Shown piece by piece: positions 16,507 to 25,300 of a stretch of 34,502 bases of DNA. Under the pieces are notes generated by a model that saw only the letters and a list, made by a program, of their open reading frames with translations, did no database searches and had not been told where the DNA came from. The first letter of the stretch is position 1; each line of letters begins with the position of its first letter. The translations under genes and the position numbers were made by a program. The stretch comes from Labilithrix sp. (GTDB lineage Bacteria > Myxococcota_A > Polyangia > Polyangiales > Polyangiaceae): NCBI GenBank assembly GCA_019637195.1, contig JAHBWA010000094.1, forward strand, positions 1-34,502, in the 5' to 3' direction.

Positions 16507-17484
16507 ATGCTCCGCCTCACCGTCTCGGTGCTCCTCGGCGCGGCGCTCGTCGCGTGCCACTACACGCCGCCGGAGACGCCGTTCACGGAGCGCGTCGCCG
16601 TCACGCCGATCGTCGTCACCGGGGAGCTCACGCCGGGCGCGAAGGTCACGATCGACGCCGTCGAGCTCGAGGTCCTCGCGGTGGCCGGGAAGCGGACGGA
16701 CGATGAGCTCGTCGCGGCGTCCGTCCGCGGCGCGCTCGACGACGTCGCGCTCGCCGGAGCGCTCGCGGCGCGGACGGCGAAGGTCGCCGCGAAGAGCGCA
16801 GACGCCGTCGCGCGCGAGTCGGACGGGCGCTCGGAGGAGACCGCGGCCGCCGCCGGCGACGTGGCGAAGAAGGCCGACGTCGTCGCCGACGTCGCCGCCA
16901 CCACGGCGAAGGTCGCGGCGCTCGTCTCCGTCCTCGGCGCGCTCTCCGCCTCCAGCGAGGAAGAGGCCGAGGTCGTGTTCCGCGCGGTGGCCGAGGACCG
17001 CGTCTACCGGGCGACGTGCGCGTCGACCGACAAGCGGACGATGCTCTCCCCGGAGGGCCGCCCCTCCGTTTCGTGCGCCATCGTGCGCGCCACGGAGCAT
17101 CCCGAGCGCCACTGGGTGCTCAGCGTCAAGATGCCCGGGGGCGCGCTCGACGCCTTGCAGCTCAAGGGCTTCGTCGAGGCGCGGACCGCCCAGGGGCGCG
17201 ACGACTCGCGACCGATCTTCCGCGTCCAGTCGTCCGACTCGAGCGCGCCCGCGCGCTTGCCCAGCGGAGAAGAGGGCTCACGAACGCTCCGCGCCGCGTT
17301 CGTCTCGCTCTCGACGTGGCAGGCGCAGGTCGCGGCGATCGAGCTCCGATCCTACGGCGCGACGCCGAAGGCGTGGATCGACCGCGCGGCGATCGCCGAC
17401 CCGGAAGCGAGGGACGTCGTGACGATCGCCGCCGCCGTGCTGAGCGCCTTCCGCTGGCCCGAGCTCGCGAGCGAGCCGCGCTGA
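16507..17484 (+). CDS. lipoprotein, unknown function
   Basis: The product has 325 residues, beginning MLRLTVSVLLGAALVAC, a clean lipoprotein signal with Cys17. The mature part starts with a short Pro/Thr linker. An Ala-rich helical stretch follows (about 70-150: ALAARTAKVAAKSADAVA, then VAKKADVVADVAATTAKVAA), which looks like an amphipathic coiled coil or hairpin. A mixed region comes next with two Cys (ATCASTD, SVSCAIV) likely to be disulphide-bonded. No family is recognised. The frame is open from 16480, but the ATG at 16507 gives the signal peptide directly. The gene is divergent from the kinase and ends only nine bases from the end of the convergent adenosine deaminase gene. Confidence 0.8.
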   Translation: MLRLTVSVLLGAALVACHYTPPETPFTERVAVTPIVVTGELTPGAKVTIDAVELEVLAVAGKRTDDELVAASVRGALDDVALAGALAARTAKVAAKSADAVARESDGRSEETAAAAGDVAKKADVVADVAATTAKVAALVSVLGALSASSEEEAEVVFRAVAEDRVYRATCASTDKRTMLSPEGRPSVSCAIVRATEHPERHWVLSVKMPGGALDALQLKGFVEARTAQGRDDSRPIFRVQSSDSSAPARLPSGEEGSRTLRAAFVSLSTWQAQVAAIELRSYGATPKAWIDRAAIADPEARDVVTIAAAVLSAFRWPELASEPR

Positions 17485-17493
17485 CGCCGCGAC

Positions 17494-18615
17494 TCAGGCC
17501 TGGCCCGGCGCCGCGCCCTTCGCGCTGAGCTGCACCGCGCCGACCGACGGCGAGCTCTCCTCCGCGACCGCGAGGTCGTCGGGGAACGCCTCGAGCTCCT
17601 CGCTGACGTGGCGCAGGTACTGCTGCTTGACGTGGAACGGGAGGAACGCGCTCTTGAAGCCGGAGAGGATGACCTGCTTGAGGTCCGCGAGCGAGAAGCC
17701 GAGGACCTTGTGACAGAGCCACAGCTCCTTCGAGGCCGTGGTGTCCGTCACGAGGCGGTTGTCCGTGTTGACGGTCACGCGGAGCCCGAGGTGCTTGTAA
17801 AGCTTGATCGGGTGGCTCGACAGATCGCGGATCGCGCCGGTCTGCACGTTCGACGACGGACAGCACTCGAGGCTGATGCGGTGGTCGTTGACGTAGTGGA
17901 GGAGATCTCCGTCCTCGCGCAGGCGGCAGCCGTGGCCGATCCGGTGCGCGCCGCAGACGTGGATCGCCTGGTGAATCGACTCGGGCCCGTAGGCCTCGCC
18001 CGCGTGGATGGTGACATTGACGTTGTTGTCGCGGACGAGCTGGAAAGCGGCGCGATGGTGCTTCGCCGGGTGGTCGTACTCGGCGCCCGCGAGGTCGTAG
18101 CCGACGACGCCGCGGTTCTTGTACGCGACCGCGAGCTCCGCCATCTCGAGCGAGCTCTCGGCCGAGACGTTGCGGATCCCGCAGATGATGACGTTCGACT
18201 CGATGCCGAACTCGTCCTGCGCCGCGCGGAGCCCCTCGAGCACCGCCTCGACGACGGTGGTGAGCTTCAGGCCGCGCCGGGTGTGGAGCATCGGCGAGTA
18301 GCGGACCTCCATGTAGCGGACGTTCTCGCGGGCGGCGTCCTCGGCAAGCTCGTAGGCGGCGCGCGTGAGCGACTCGGCGGTCTGAAGGACGCGCAGCGTC
18401 ACGTCGAACGCCTTCAGGTACTCGACGAGCGAGCCGCAGTTCATCCCGAGGTTCATGGCCTTGCGGAGGCCGTCCTCGTCGCGCGCCGGCAGCTCGATGC
18501 GGCCTTTTTCCGCCAGATCCAGGATGGTCGCGACGCGGAGCGAGCCGTCCAGGTGGACGTGGAGATCCGTCTTGGGGAGCTTCTCGACGACCTCGAGAGG
18601 GAGCTTTGACGCCAT
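17494..18615 (-). CDS. add: adenosine deaminase family protein
   Basis: The product has 373 residues and should hydrolyse adenosine or deoxyadenosine to (deoxy)inosine plus ammonia in purine salvage. The metal-dependent TIM-barrel signature is present: HxH at His19/His21 (DLHVHLDGS), the substrate Gly/Asp block GYDLAGAE, VTIHAGE with the metal His and catalytic Glu, RIGHGCRL, and VNTDN at the fourth metal Asp. Most family members have TDDP there; the Asn after Asp is a mild departure. Adenine deaminase or an adenosine-like nucleoside deaminase of secondary metabolism remain alternatives. The C-terminus has an extra acidic/Ser tail (AVAEESSPSVGAVQLSAKG). It starts at the ATG at 18615 and is divergent from a lipoprotein gene. 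Confidence 0.9.
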   Translation of the reverse strand: MASKLPLEVVEKLPKTDLHVHLDGSLRVATILDLAEKGRIELPARDEDGLRKAMNLGMNCGSLVEYLKAFDVTLRVLQTAESLTRAAYELAEDAARENVRYMEVRYSPMLHTRRGLKLTTVVEAVLEGLRAAQDEFGIESNVIICGIRNVSAESSLEMAELAVAYKNRGVVGYDLAGAEYDHPAKHHRAAFQLVRDNNVNVTIHAGEAYGPESIHQAIHVCGAHRIGHGCRLREDGDLLHYVNDHRISLECCPSSNVQTGAIRDLSSHPIKLYKHLGLRVTVNTDNRLVTDTTASKELWLCHKVLGFSLADLKQVILSGFKSAFLPFHVKQQYLRHVSEELEAFPDDLAVAEESSPSVGAVQLSAKGAAPGQA

Positions 18616-18686
18616 GTCCGAGCGTATCACAGGTCGGCCCCTTAGCGAACACGTGTGCGCGTGTCGCCGGCCGGATCCGTGTCATC

Positions 18687-19577
18687 ATGAGGACGATGCG
18701 GTTTCGCTGGTCGGCGGTCATCGGCCCGCTTGCGGCTCTCGGCGCGTTCGTCGTCGCGTGCGCGGAGGGCTCGAGCGAGGATCCGGACGGGACGGGCGGA
18801 GTCGGCGCCGACGCCGGCGTCCTCGAGGCGGCGACGCCCTTGCCGCACGAGGACTCGGGGCCCACGGAGCCGGAAGACGACGCGGGCGACGGCGATGGCG
18901 ACGCGGGCGACACCGTGAGCCCCGCGTGCGCCGCCGCGCTCGCCGCCGCGACCTTCGACTTCGAGGGCAGCGACCAGGGCTGGCAGACCGCCGTCTCGGA
19001 CGGCGCGGAGGCCCACGCGAGCTGGCCGTTCAATCCGTGGACACGCGGCACCTCCGCGACGATCCCCTGCCCCGACGGCCAGTGCTTCGGCGCCGAGCGC
19101 AGCCAGAACTACGCGCAGTGCCACCGCGGCGAGCTGATCTCGCCGCGGATCGACCTCGCCGCCTGCGCCGACGAGAAGGTCAGCCTCGTCTTTTCCCACG
19201 CGTACGCGTTCTGGTCCGGCAGCTTCAACGGCCAGACCTGGTTCGACGGCGGCGTCGTCATGATCTCGCGCGACGACGGCGCGACCTGGCAGGTGCCGAA
19301 CGGGACCTACCCGGGCACGGTGAAGATCCTCGGCACCCGCGGCTCCTACAACTGCGTCGTCCCGAACAGCTTCCACGTCGACGGCAAGAGCGGCTTCACC
19401 GGCACCCAGCAGACCGCGAGCACCGTGGAGATCGCGATGCCCGCCGGCTCGCTCACGGCGAACGTCCGCGTGCGCTTCTCCCAGGCGGCGGGCGTCAGCA
19501 CGGCGGCGAACGACCACGCCCGGGCCGGCACCGCCGCGGGCTGGCGCGTCGACGACGTCCATTTCGCGGTGAAGTAG
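18687..19577 (+). CDS. lipoprotein with Asp/Gly-rich linker and beta-sandwich-like domain
   Basis: The product has 296 residues. Signal peptide and lipobox are MRFRWSAVIGPLAALGAFVVAC. A long acidic, Gly-rich linker (DPDGTGGVGADAG through DDAGDGDGDAGD) follows, typical of myxobacterial surface proteins. The globular part (from about residue 80) has FDFEGSDQGWQTAVSDGA, SPRIDLAACADEKVSLVFSHAYAFW, GGVVMISRDDGATWQV and WRVDDVHFAVK. This pattern is seen in jelly-roll domains attached to secreted peptidases and adhesins. No catalytic motif is visible. The ATG at 18687 and one at 18696 are both possible starts. The next gene begins six bases after its stop. Confidence 0.82.
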   Translation: MRTMRFRWSAVIGPLAALGAFVVACAEGSSEDPDGTGGVGADAGVLEAATPLPHEDSGPTEPEDDAGDGDGDAGDTVSPACAAALAAATFDFEGSDQGWQTAVSDGAEAHASWPFNPWTRGTSATIPCPDGQCFGAERSQNYAQCHRGELISPRIDLAACADEKVSLVFSHAYAFWSGSFNGQTWFDGGVVMISRDDGATWQVPNGTYPGTVKILGTRGSYNCVVPNSFHVDGKSGFTGTQQTASTVEIAMPAGSLTANVRVRFSQAAGVSTAANDHARAGTAAGWRVDDVHFAVK

Positions 19578-19583
19578 CCGCCG

Positions 19584-20405
19584 ATGTACCGTCAGAACGA
19601 TCGGCCCGCGAGGCCGCCCACCGTCCTCCAGTACCGCACCCGCCTCTTTCGCCCGTGGTCGATCCTCGTCGCCCTCTTGGTGCTCGGCGTCGGGATCGTG
19701 TCGCTCGGCGGCCTGCGGGCGACCCGCATCGTCTGCGCGCGAAGCGGGGACGAGGCCGGCGCCTGCAACTTCCGCCGCTACGCGCTCGTGCGCTCGCTCG
19801 ACCTCACGCTGTCGCCGAACGAGATCAGGTCGTTCGCGGTCGAGGCCCGCCGCACCTCGAAGGGCGCCAGCTACGCCGAGGTCAGCCTCGTCACCACGAC
19901 GTCGACCTACGGCACGGTCGATCTGGAGAGCGGGACCTGGGGACACGTCACGCCGGAGCGCGCGCACGACGTCGCGGCGCGCTTCCGCGCGTTCCAGGAG
20001 CACCGGACGTCGACCATGGACGAGTGGCTGACGACGGGGTCCATGAGCGCCGCCATGATGATGCTCATGACCCTGCTCATGTTCGGGCTCGGCGGGGTGA
20101 TGCTGCGCGAGCAGCTCGCGCAGCGCCGGTCGATCCGCGTCGTCGTCGACCACGAGCGCGAGGTCGTGCTGGTCCGAAAGCGCGAGATCCCCTTCGCCGA
20201 GATCGACGACGTCACGGTCGAGCTCGGGCGCGCGCACTTCTGGTCCAGCCGCAAGAACGAGCACGTCACGGGCCACCGCCTCGTCATCGTCACGCGCTTC
20301 GGCGACGACGTCCCCGTGACCAGGGAGTTTCGCGCCGGGGAGCGCGGACCGCACGACGGCGCGCGCCGAGCGCTCCTCCGCGCGCTCGGGCGCGCTCCGA
20401 GCTGA
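19584..20405 (+). CDS. two-helix membrane protein, unknown function
   Basis: The product has 273 residues. A basic cytoplasmic N-terminus leads into a first membrane helix (25-44). An extracytoplasmic region (about 45-150) with two Cys (IVCARS, GACNF) follows. A second helix (153-174) is remarkably Met-rich (MSAAMMMLMTLLMFGLGG). The C-terminal cytoplasmic part (175-273) is beta-rich (IRVVVDHEREVVLVRKREIPFAEIDDVTVE), resembling a PH-like domain of bacterial membrane proteins. The start lies six bases downstream of the lipoprotein stop, so the two may be co-transcribed. Function cannot be assigned. Confidence 0.75.
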   Translation: MYRQNDRPARPPTVLQYRTRLFRPWSILVALLVLGVGIVSLGGLRATRIVCARSGDEAGACNFRRYALVRSLDLTLSPNEIRSFAVEARRTSKGASYAEVSLVTTTSTYGTVDLESGTWGHVTPERAHDVAARFRAFQEHRTSTMDEWLTTGSMSAAMMMLMTLLMFGLGGVMLREQLAQRRSIRVVVDHEREVVLVRKREIPFAEIDDVTVELGRAHFWSSRKNEHVTGHRLVIVTRFGDDVPVTREFRAGERGPHDGARRALLRALGRAPS

Positions 20406-20474
20406 CGTCGTCGCGCGGGGCCGTTGGGATCGGCGATCCCTCCCGAGCCACAGACCCGCGTGCTAAGCCGGAGT

Positions 20475-22589
20475 GTGCCCGGCGATCACGACCTCCTGAC
20501 AGCGCTCGCGATCGTGCTCGGCGCCGCCGGCGCCGCAGCCCTCGTGTCGAAGCGCCTGCGCCAGCCCGTCGTGCTCGGGTACATCCTCGCAGGGCTCGTG
20601 GTCGGCCCCCACATCGGCGTCCCGCTCGTCGCCGATCCCGAGGTCGTGCACACGCTGTCGGAGCTCGGCGTCGTGCTGCTCATGTTCTCGCTCGGGCTCG
20701 AGTTCAGCCTGCGCAAGCTGATCCGCGTCGGCCCCGGCGTCGCCGTCACGGCCATCATCCAGTGCAGCCTGCTCTTCTGGCTCGGCTTCACGGTCGCGCG
20801 CGCCTTCGGCTGGACGATGCTCGAGGCGCTCTTCACCGGGGCGATCCTCGCGATCTCGAGCACCACGATCATCGCCAAGGCCTTCGACGAGCAGGGGATC
20901 CGCGGCCGCATGCGCGAGCTCGTCGTCGGCGTGCTCATCGTCGAGGACCTCATCGCCATCCTGCTGATGGCGACCCTCACCACGGTGGCGAGCGGCGCGG
21001 GCGTCTCGGCCGGCTCGGTGGCGGGGACCGTCGCGCGCCTGGGCGCCTTCCTCGCCGGGCTCCTCGTGCTCGGCCTCCTCGTGATCCCGCGGGCCACCCG
21101 GATGATCACCGCGATGAAGCGCCCCGAGGTCACGCTCGTCACGAGCGTCGCGCTGTGCTTCGGGATCGCGCTCCTCGCGCGCGAGCTCGGCTACTCCGTC
21201 GCGCTCGGCGCCTTCCTCGCCGGCTCGCTGATCGCGGAGTCGGGAGAAGAGAGCACGGTCGAGCACCTCGTCCGCCCGGTGCGGGACCTCTTCGGCGCCG
21301 TCTTCTTCGTCTCCGTCGGCATGATGATGGACCCGGCGCTGATGGCGAAGCACTGGCTGCCGATCGTGGTCCTCACGGTCATCGTCGTCTTCGGCAAGAT
21401 CTTCGGCGTGGGGCTCGGGGCGTTCCTGACCGGCAACGGGGCGCGCACGTCGATCCAGGCCGGCATGAGCCTCGCCCAGATCGGCGAGTTCTCGTTCATC
21501 ATCGCCGCGCTCGGGCTCTCGCTGCGCGCGACCGGCGATTTTCTCTACCCGGTCGCCGTCGCCGTCTCGGCGATCACGACGCTCCTGACGCCCTGGCTCA
21601 TCCGGGCCTCGGTCCCCGTCGCCAAGTGGGTCGACCGGAAGCTCCCGGGCCCCTTGCAGACGCTGGGCGCGCTCTACGGGAGCTGGCTCGAGCGCCTCCG
21701 CTCGAGCTCCCCCTCGGACGAGGCGTCGGAGAACGCGCTCGCGGTCCGACGCCTGCTCAAGCGCCTCGTCCTCGACGCGGTGCTGCTCACGACGATCGTC
21801 GTCGCCGGCGCGCTCGGCTCGAGCAACGTCCGCGCGTACATCGTCGCGCGCGAGCTGATGTCGCCCGAGGTCGCCGGGGGCATCGCGATCGGCCTGGTCG
21901 CGCTCCTCGCCGCGCCGTTCTGCATCGGCGTCGTGCGCGTGGGTCGCAAGCTCGGGCAGACGCTCGCCGACCTCGCGCTGCCCCCGCCCTCGGAGGCGTC
22001 GCAGCTCGACCTCGCCGCCGCCTCGCGGCGCGCGCTCGTGCTCACGCTGGAGCTCGCGATCATCCTGCTCGTCGGGGCGCCGATCGTCGCGATCACCCAG
22101 CCGTTCTTGCCCGGCTACCACGGCGCCGAGGTGCTCTTCGGGATCCTCGTCATCGTCGCGCTCGCGTCGTGGCGGAGCGCGCGCAACCTCGAGGGCCACG
22201 TCCGCGCGGGGGCGCAGGTCATCGTCGAGCTCCTGGCGCGCCAGGGTCGCGACTCCGCCGACGAGCAGGGCGCAGCGGCGAAGCTCTCGTCGGCGCTGCG
22301 CGGGCTCGGCGAGCCGATCGCGATCGGCGTGGCCGCGGGCAGCCCGGCCGCCGAGCGTACGCTCTCCGAGCTCAACCTCCGCGGCATCACCGGGGCGACC
22401 GTCCTCGCGATCACGCGCGGCGACGCGTCGCTGCTCGTCCCCGCCGCGCACGAGCGCCTGCACGCCGGCGACGTGCTCGCGGTCGCGGGGACGCGCGAGG
22501 CCGTCGCCTCGGCGCGCGCCCTCGTCACGGGCTCGGAGGAGCCCGACGCGGAGCCGAGCGACGCTTCGCGCTCCACGCCCGAGCGCTGA
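20475..22589 (+). CDS. CPA2-family cation:proton antiporter with TrkA-C domain
   Basis: The product has 704 residues from a GTG at 20475; a TTG at 20424 would add 17 residues of poor character. The Na+/H+ exchanger domain (about 1-390) has the CPA2 features: VVLGYILAGLVVGPHIG, LGVVLLMFSLGLEFSLRKL, LAISSTTIIAKAFDEQG and GVLIVEDLIAILLM with the ion-binding Glu-Asp. A linker with four more hydrophobic helices (about 430-580) follows. A TrkA-C/RCK-C domain (about 610-690: IAIGVAAGSPAAERTLSELNLRG, LHAGDVLAVAGT) ends the protein. A TrkA-N Rossmann domain, present in full KefB/KefC, is missing. The likely role is K+ or Na+ efflux in exchange for protons. The last dozen codons lie in a tandem repeat. 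Confidence 0.92.
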   Translation: MPGDHDLLTALAIVLGAAGAAALVSKRLRQPVVLGYILAGLVVGPHIGVPLVADPEVVHTLSELGVVLLMFSLGLEFSLRKLIRVGPGVAVTAIIQCSLLFWLGFTVARAFGWTMLEALFTGAILAISSTTIIAKAFDEQGIRGRMRELVVGVLIVEDLIAILLMATLTTVASGAGVSAGSVAGTVARLGAFLAGLLVLGLLVIPRATRMITAMKRPEVTLVTSVALCFGIALLARELGYSVALGAFLAGSLIAESGEESTVEHLVRPVRDLFGAVFFVSVGMMMDPALMAKHWLPIVVLTVIVVFGKIFGVGLGAFLTGNGARTSIQAGMSLAQIGEFSFIIAALGLSLRATGDFLYPVAVAVSAITTLLTPWLIRASVPVAKWVDRKLPGPLQTLGALYGSWLERLRSSSPSDEASENALAVRRLLKRLVLDAVLLTTIVVAGALGSSNVRAYIVARELMSPEVAGGIAIGLVALLAAPFCIGVVRVGRKLGQTLADLALPPPSEASQLDLAAASRRALVLTLELAIILLVGAPIVAITQPFLPGYHGAEVLFGILVIVALASWRSARNLEGHVRAGAQVIVELLARQGRDSADEQGAAAKLSSALRGLGEPIAIGVAAGSPAAERTLSELNLRGITGATVLAITRGDASLLVPAAHERLHAGDVLAVAGTREAVASARALVTGSEEPDAEPSDASRSTPER

Positions 22590-22728
22590 GCGACGTTTCG
22601 CGCTCCACGCCCGAGCGCCGAGCGACGTTTCGCGCGTCACGCCGGAGCGCCGAGCGACGCTCCGCGCTCCACGCCCGAGCGACGCGTCGCGCTTCACGCC
22701 GGAGCGCCGAGCGACGCTTCACACGAGC
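22556..22728. repeat. about five 32-bp tandem units between convergent genes
   Basis: Units start at 22556, 22588, 22620, 22652, 22677 and (partial) 22709. The step is 32 bp except one of 25 bp, where seven bases are missing. Each begins GAGCGACG, and several can fold as GAGCGaCG-TTT-CGCGCTC with one bulged A. The array starts inside the end of the antiporter gene, supplying its last residues (SDASRSTPER), and runs into the stop codon of the convergent stress-protein gene. It resembles the 40-bp array at 2306 in placement but not in sequence. Confidence 0.85.
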
Positions 22729-23579
22729 AGGACGTCCGTCGTGCCGTGCGCGATCACCGCGCGCGCGTCGCCGCCAAGGAGGAAGCGGCGCGTCGCCGAG
22801 CGGCTTCGCTCGAGCACGACGAGCTCGTTGCTCGGGCGCCGCGCCTCGCGCTCGAGCACGAAGCGACGATTCCCATGCCGGAGCAGCAGGTGCGGATCAC
22901 GGACGTTCGCGCGCGCGAGGTCGCGGACCAACGCCGCGCGCGCTTCGCGACGCGCCCGCCGCTGATGGATCGAGAGCGACGCCTGCGTGGCTCCGGCGAG
23001 CACGAGGTTCGTCTCGTGCAGCGCCTCGTAGGCGTGGAGGAACGCGACCTCGGCGTCCGGCGCGACGAGGCGCGCGGCGTCGAGCTCGCGGCGCACGTCT
23101 CCGCGCGCGTCGACCGCGACGAGGACACGTCGATACGGCTCTCGCGCGGGCCTCCGCACGAGGAGCACCGGCGGCCGAGCGTGAAACGCGATCCGCTCCG
23201 CGGTCGATCCGAGCAGCGCGTCGGACACGGCTCGTCCGCGCGCCCCCACCACGACGAGCATCACCGCGGGCTCCGCCGCGGCGTCGCGGAGGCCGCGCAC
23301 GGCGCTCGAGCGCGCGAGGCGGAGCCGCGCATCGACGCCCGAGGCCCGCACCTCCCCCACGATCTCGTCCATCGCCGCGCGCGCCTCCCTCGCCCTCTCG
23401 TCGTCGTCGCCGATCGACGCGAGCGACGGCTGAGGCCGACGAGGCACGGCGTGGACGATCTCCACGCTCGCGCCGCTCGAGCGCGCGACGTCGACCGCAC
23501 GCGCGAGCGCGTTCTGGCCCCCGAGCGAGAAGTCCGCGCCCACGACGACGCTCGCGGCGATGCAGGGTTCGGCGATCAT
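22719..23579 (-). CDS. tandem universal stress protein (two Usp domains)
   Basis: The product has 286 residues, about twice a single Usp domain. Domain 1 (10-145) runs from ASVVVGADFSLGGQNALARAVDVA to GARGRAVSDALLGSTAERIAFHARPPVLLVRR, which holds a near-canonical GxxG-x8-GS ATP-binding motif. Domain 2 (150-286) starts YRRVLVAVDARGDVRRELDAARLVAPDAEVAFLHAYEALH. It ends in SRSATRRFLLGGDARAVIAHGTTDVLLV and lacks the full ATP motif, which suggests a regulatory partner domain as in UspE-type proteins. The ATG at 23579 has GGGGA upstream. It is downstream of the lysozyme-like gene on the same strand, 151 bases away. Its 3' end touches the 32-bp repeat. Confidence 0.88.
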   Translation of the reverse strand: MIAEPCIAASVVVGADFSLGGQNALARAVDVARSSGASVEIVHAVPRRPQPSLASIGDDDERAREARAAMDEIVGEVRASGVDARLRLARSSAVRGLRDAAAEPAVMLVVVGARGRAVSDALLGSTAERIAFHARPPVLLVRRPAREPYRRVLVAVDARGDVRRELDAARLVAPDAEVAFLHAYEALHETNLVLAGATQASLSIHQRRARREARAALVRDLARANVRDPHLLLRHGNRRFVLEREARRPSNELVVLERSRSATRRFLLGGDARAVIAHGTTDVLLV

Positions 23580-23730
23580 GGCGGGGTCCCCGAGCCCGAC
23601 GGTGACGTCCCGCGTGAGCTCCGCGCCCCGCGGGACCGGATCGAGCCTCGGTCCGACGAGGTGCAATCGCCAGGCCGGGTAGGGCAGCGCCTCGGGCTCG
23701 ACGGCACCAGGGCGCCGCGCCGAGCTCGCG

Positions 23731-24192
23731 TCAGACGGCGTCGACCTTCACCTGACCGAAGAGGTAGGCCGCGAGGTTCATCCGATCGCGCGAGATCCGT
23801 TGCGCCCGGGTGTTCGTGCAGCCGATCGGCCCCGACGCGTACCAGGCGACCGGGTAGCTCGGGCACACGCGGAGCGAGGTCCGCAACATCGTGAGCCCCG
23901 ACTGCACGCAGGCGTCGGCGTCGGTGAGGAGCGCCGGCGTCCCGCCCGCGGAGCGGTGGATCTGGAACGCGCAGAACGACTTGCCCTTGTCGCCGACGGC
24001 GTCGGCGATGAACGTCGATTCGCGGAACGCGACGGCGACGAGGAGCGACGCGGTCCGCCTCCGATCGTCGTCCTTCGCGAAGAGCGGCTTGTTCGAGTCC
24101 ACGGCACGCGCGATGGCTCCGCCGAGCTCGCTGTGATCACGTCCGGGCGCGAGCTGGGTCATCGCGGCGAGGACGAAGGGGAGAACGGACAT
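23731..24192 (-). CDS. exported lysozyme/transglycosylase-like protein
   Basis: The product has 153 residues from the ATG at 24192, which gives a short hydrophobic signal (MSVLPFVLAAMTQLAPG). The mature part has ASLLVAVAFRESTFIADAVGDKG, where the Glu after Arg is in the position of the catalytic acid of soluble lytic transglycosylases, then SFCAFQIHRS and a late WYASGPIGC. This is the order seen in SLT/lysozyme-like folds. Four Cys (FCAF, ACVQ, VCPS, IGCT) suggest disulphides and a periplasmic site. Peptidoglycan is the probable substrate; similarity is by pattern only. The longer frame to 24279 adds nothing signal-like. Confidence 0.65.
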   Translation of the reverse strand: MSVLPFVLAAMTQLAPGRDHSELGGAIARAVDSNKPLFAKDDDRRRTASLLVAVAFRESTFIADAVGDKGKSFCAFQIHRSAGGTPALLTDADACVQSGLTMLRTSLRVCPSYPVAWYASGPIGCTNTRAQRISRDRMNLAAYLFGQVKVDAV

Positions 24193-24787
24193 GCGAAAAC
24201 TCCACGACACGGAAGCTCGATCGCCGTGCGAGCGACCGAGGCGTGCGCACCTTGCGAGTGTCGTGCCGACACCGGCCAAAAGACGCGCGCCTCGCCGTCG
24301 CTGTGGTCGACGGCGGCAGGCGCTCCGTACGTGGTGGAAACGACGGGCCCGATGGGGTGGCGCGCAGGATCGCCTGGACGGCTGCGGCGCTCGGCGCGCG
24401 CGTCCCCGCGGGCGCGCACGGTCGCCAGCGGGCTGCGATCGAGGCAGTTTTCACCGCGACCGCGCGAGGCTCCATCGGCGCGCGGCGCGGCCACGCAGCC
24501 TGCGAGCCACCTCGCGCGGACCGCGAGCCCCGCGCTCGACGCGGCGCCGATCGAGCGATCGCGCGTGGTCCTCGTCGCCGTTCCTGCGGCGGGCGCCGGC
24601 GACGCCGCTTCCGGCGCGCGCCGCCGCCGCGGCAGCTGCGACGACACGTCCGAGGCGTTCCACTCCGGCAGCGGAAGCTGCCGTAGCGATTCGTCCCGCC
24701 GCGTCGCGCGGTCCATCCGATTCGATCGCGCCCGCGTCGCGCACGATCGCGCTCGCGCCGATCGACCGCACGCGGCGTCGCGACGAG
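24193..24787. other. 595-bp stretch with no convincing gene
   Basis: Frames exist on both strands but are Ala/Arg/Ser-rich, overlap each other and show no family features or ribosome binding site. It separates two genes of the same strand and should hold the promoter of the lysozyme-like gene near its left end. It may be a decayed gene. I see no hairpin or repeat of note. Confidence 0.5.
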
Positions 24788-25222
24788 CTACGCCGAGAGC
24801 GTGAGGACGGGGATGGGCGACGCCCGCACGACGCTCTCGGCGACGCTGCCGAGGACCGCGCGGACGAGGCCGCCGCGTCCGTGCGTCCCCATGACGATGA
24901 GGTCGGCCTTTCGCTCGGCGGCGGCCTCGAGGATCCGTTCGCGGGGAGCCCCCACGAGGAGCAAGGCGTCGACCTTGGGGTGCCGCTTCTGCGCCGCCGC
25001 GAGCGCGGCATCGAGCGCCCGCCGCGCCGCTCCGTCGAGCTCGTCGACGGGCCACGCGAGGCCCTGCGCGTACGCGGAGTAGTAGACGGGCGGCGCCTGG
25101 AGCACATGGACGATCGTCACGGGCGCATCGAGGTCCTCCGCGAGCTGCAGCGCTTTGTCGAGCGCGCGCTCCGAGGTCTCCTCGAAGTCGGTCGCGACCA
25201 GGATGTGCTTGAACGTGGCCAT
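24788..25222 (-). CDS. uspA: universal stress protein UspA family
   Basis: The product has 144 residues, one standard Usp domain. It begins MATFKHILVATDFEETSERALDKALQLA and ends with the ATP-binding motif GTHGRGGLVRAVLGS (G-x2-G-x9-G-S), followed by VVRASPIPVLTLSA. An ATP-binding dimer is expected. An AGGAG ribosome binding site lies seven or so bases before the ATG. It lies 78 bases downstream of the multicopper oxidase on the same strand, so it may be the last gene of the metal-response cluster or have its own promoter. Usp genes are often induced by metal or redox stress. Confidence 0.93.
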   Translation of the reverse strand: MATFKHILVATDFEETSERALDKALQLAEDLDAPVTIVHVLQAPPVYYSAYAQGLAWPVDELDGAARRALDAALAAAQKRHPKVDALLLVGAPRERILEAAAERKADLIVMGTHGRGGLVRAVLGSVAESVVRASPIPVLTLSA

Positions 25223-25300
25223 GGCGTGCTCCTTTCGCAGACGACCGTAGCGCCCTTCGGCGCGGTCGGCGACGACCAGGCGCGCCGTGTGTCGCGAGCG

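Noticed and set aside
12235..17112. Longer 1625-codon version of the kinase gene
   Set aside because: The extra N-terminal part is antisense to the lipoprotein gene at 16507 and has no domain; the GTG at 16341 directly precedes the conserved kinase.
20463..22697. Minus-strand open frame of 744 codons opposite the antiporter
   Set aside because: It has a charged Asp/Glu/Arg shadow composition, while the plus strand encodes clear membrane helices and CPA2 motifs.
18455..23605. Plus-strand open frame of about 1716 codons
   Set aside because: It runs through several real genes in another frame and is dominated by Arg, Ala, Gly and Pro. The genes it overlaps have signal peptides and family motifs.
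24243..24686. Open frames in the 595-bp gap as a gene
   Set aside because: Composition is Arg/Ala-rich, with overlapping frames on both strands and no ribosome binding site or family feature.
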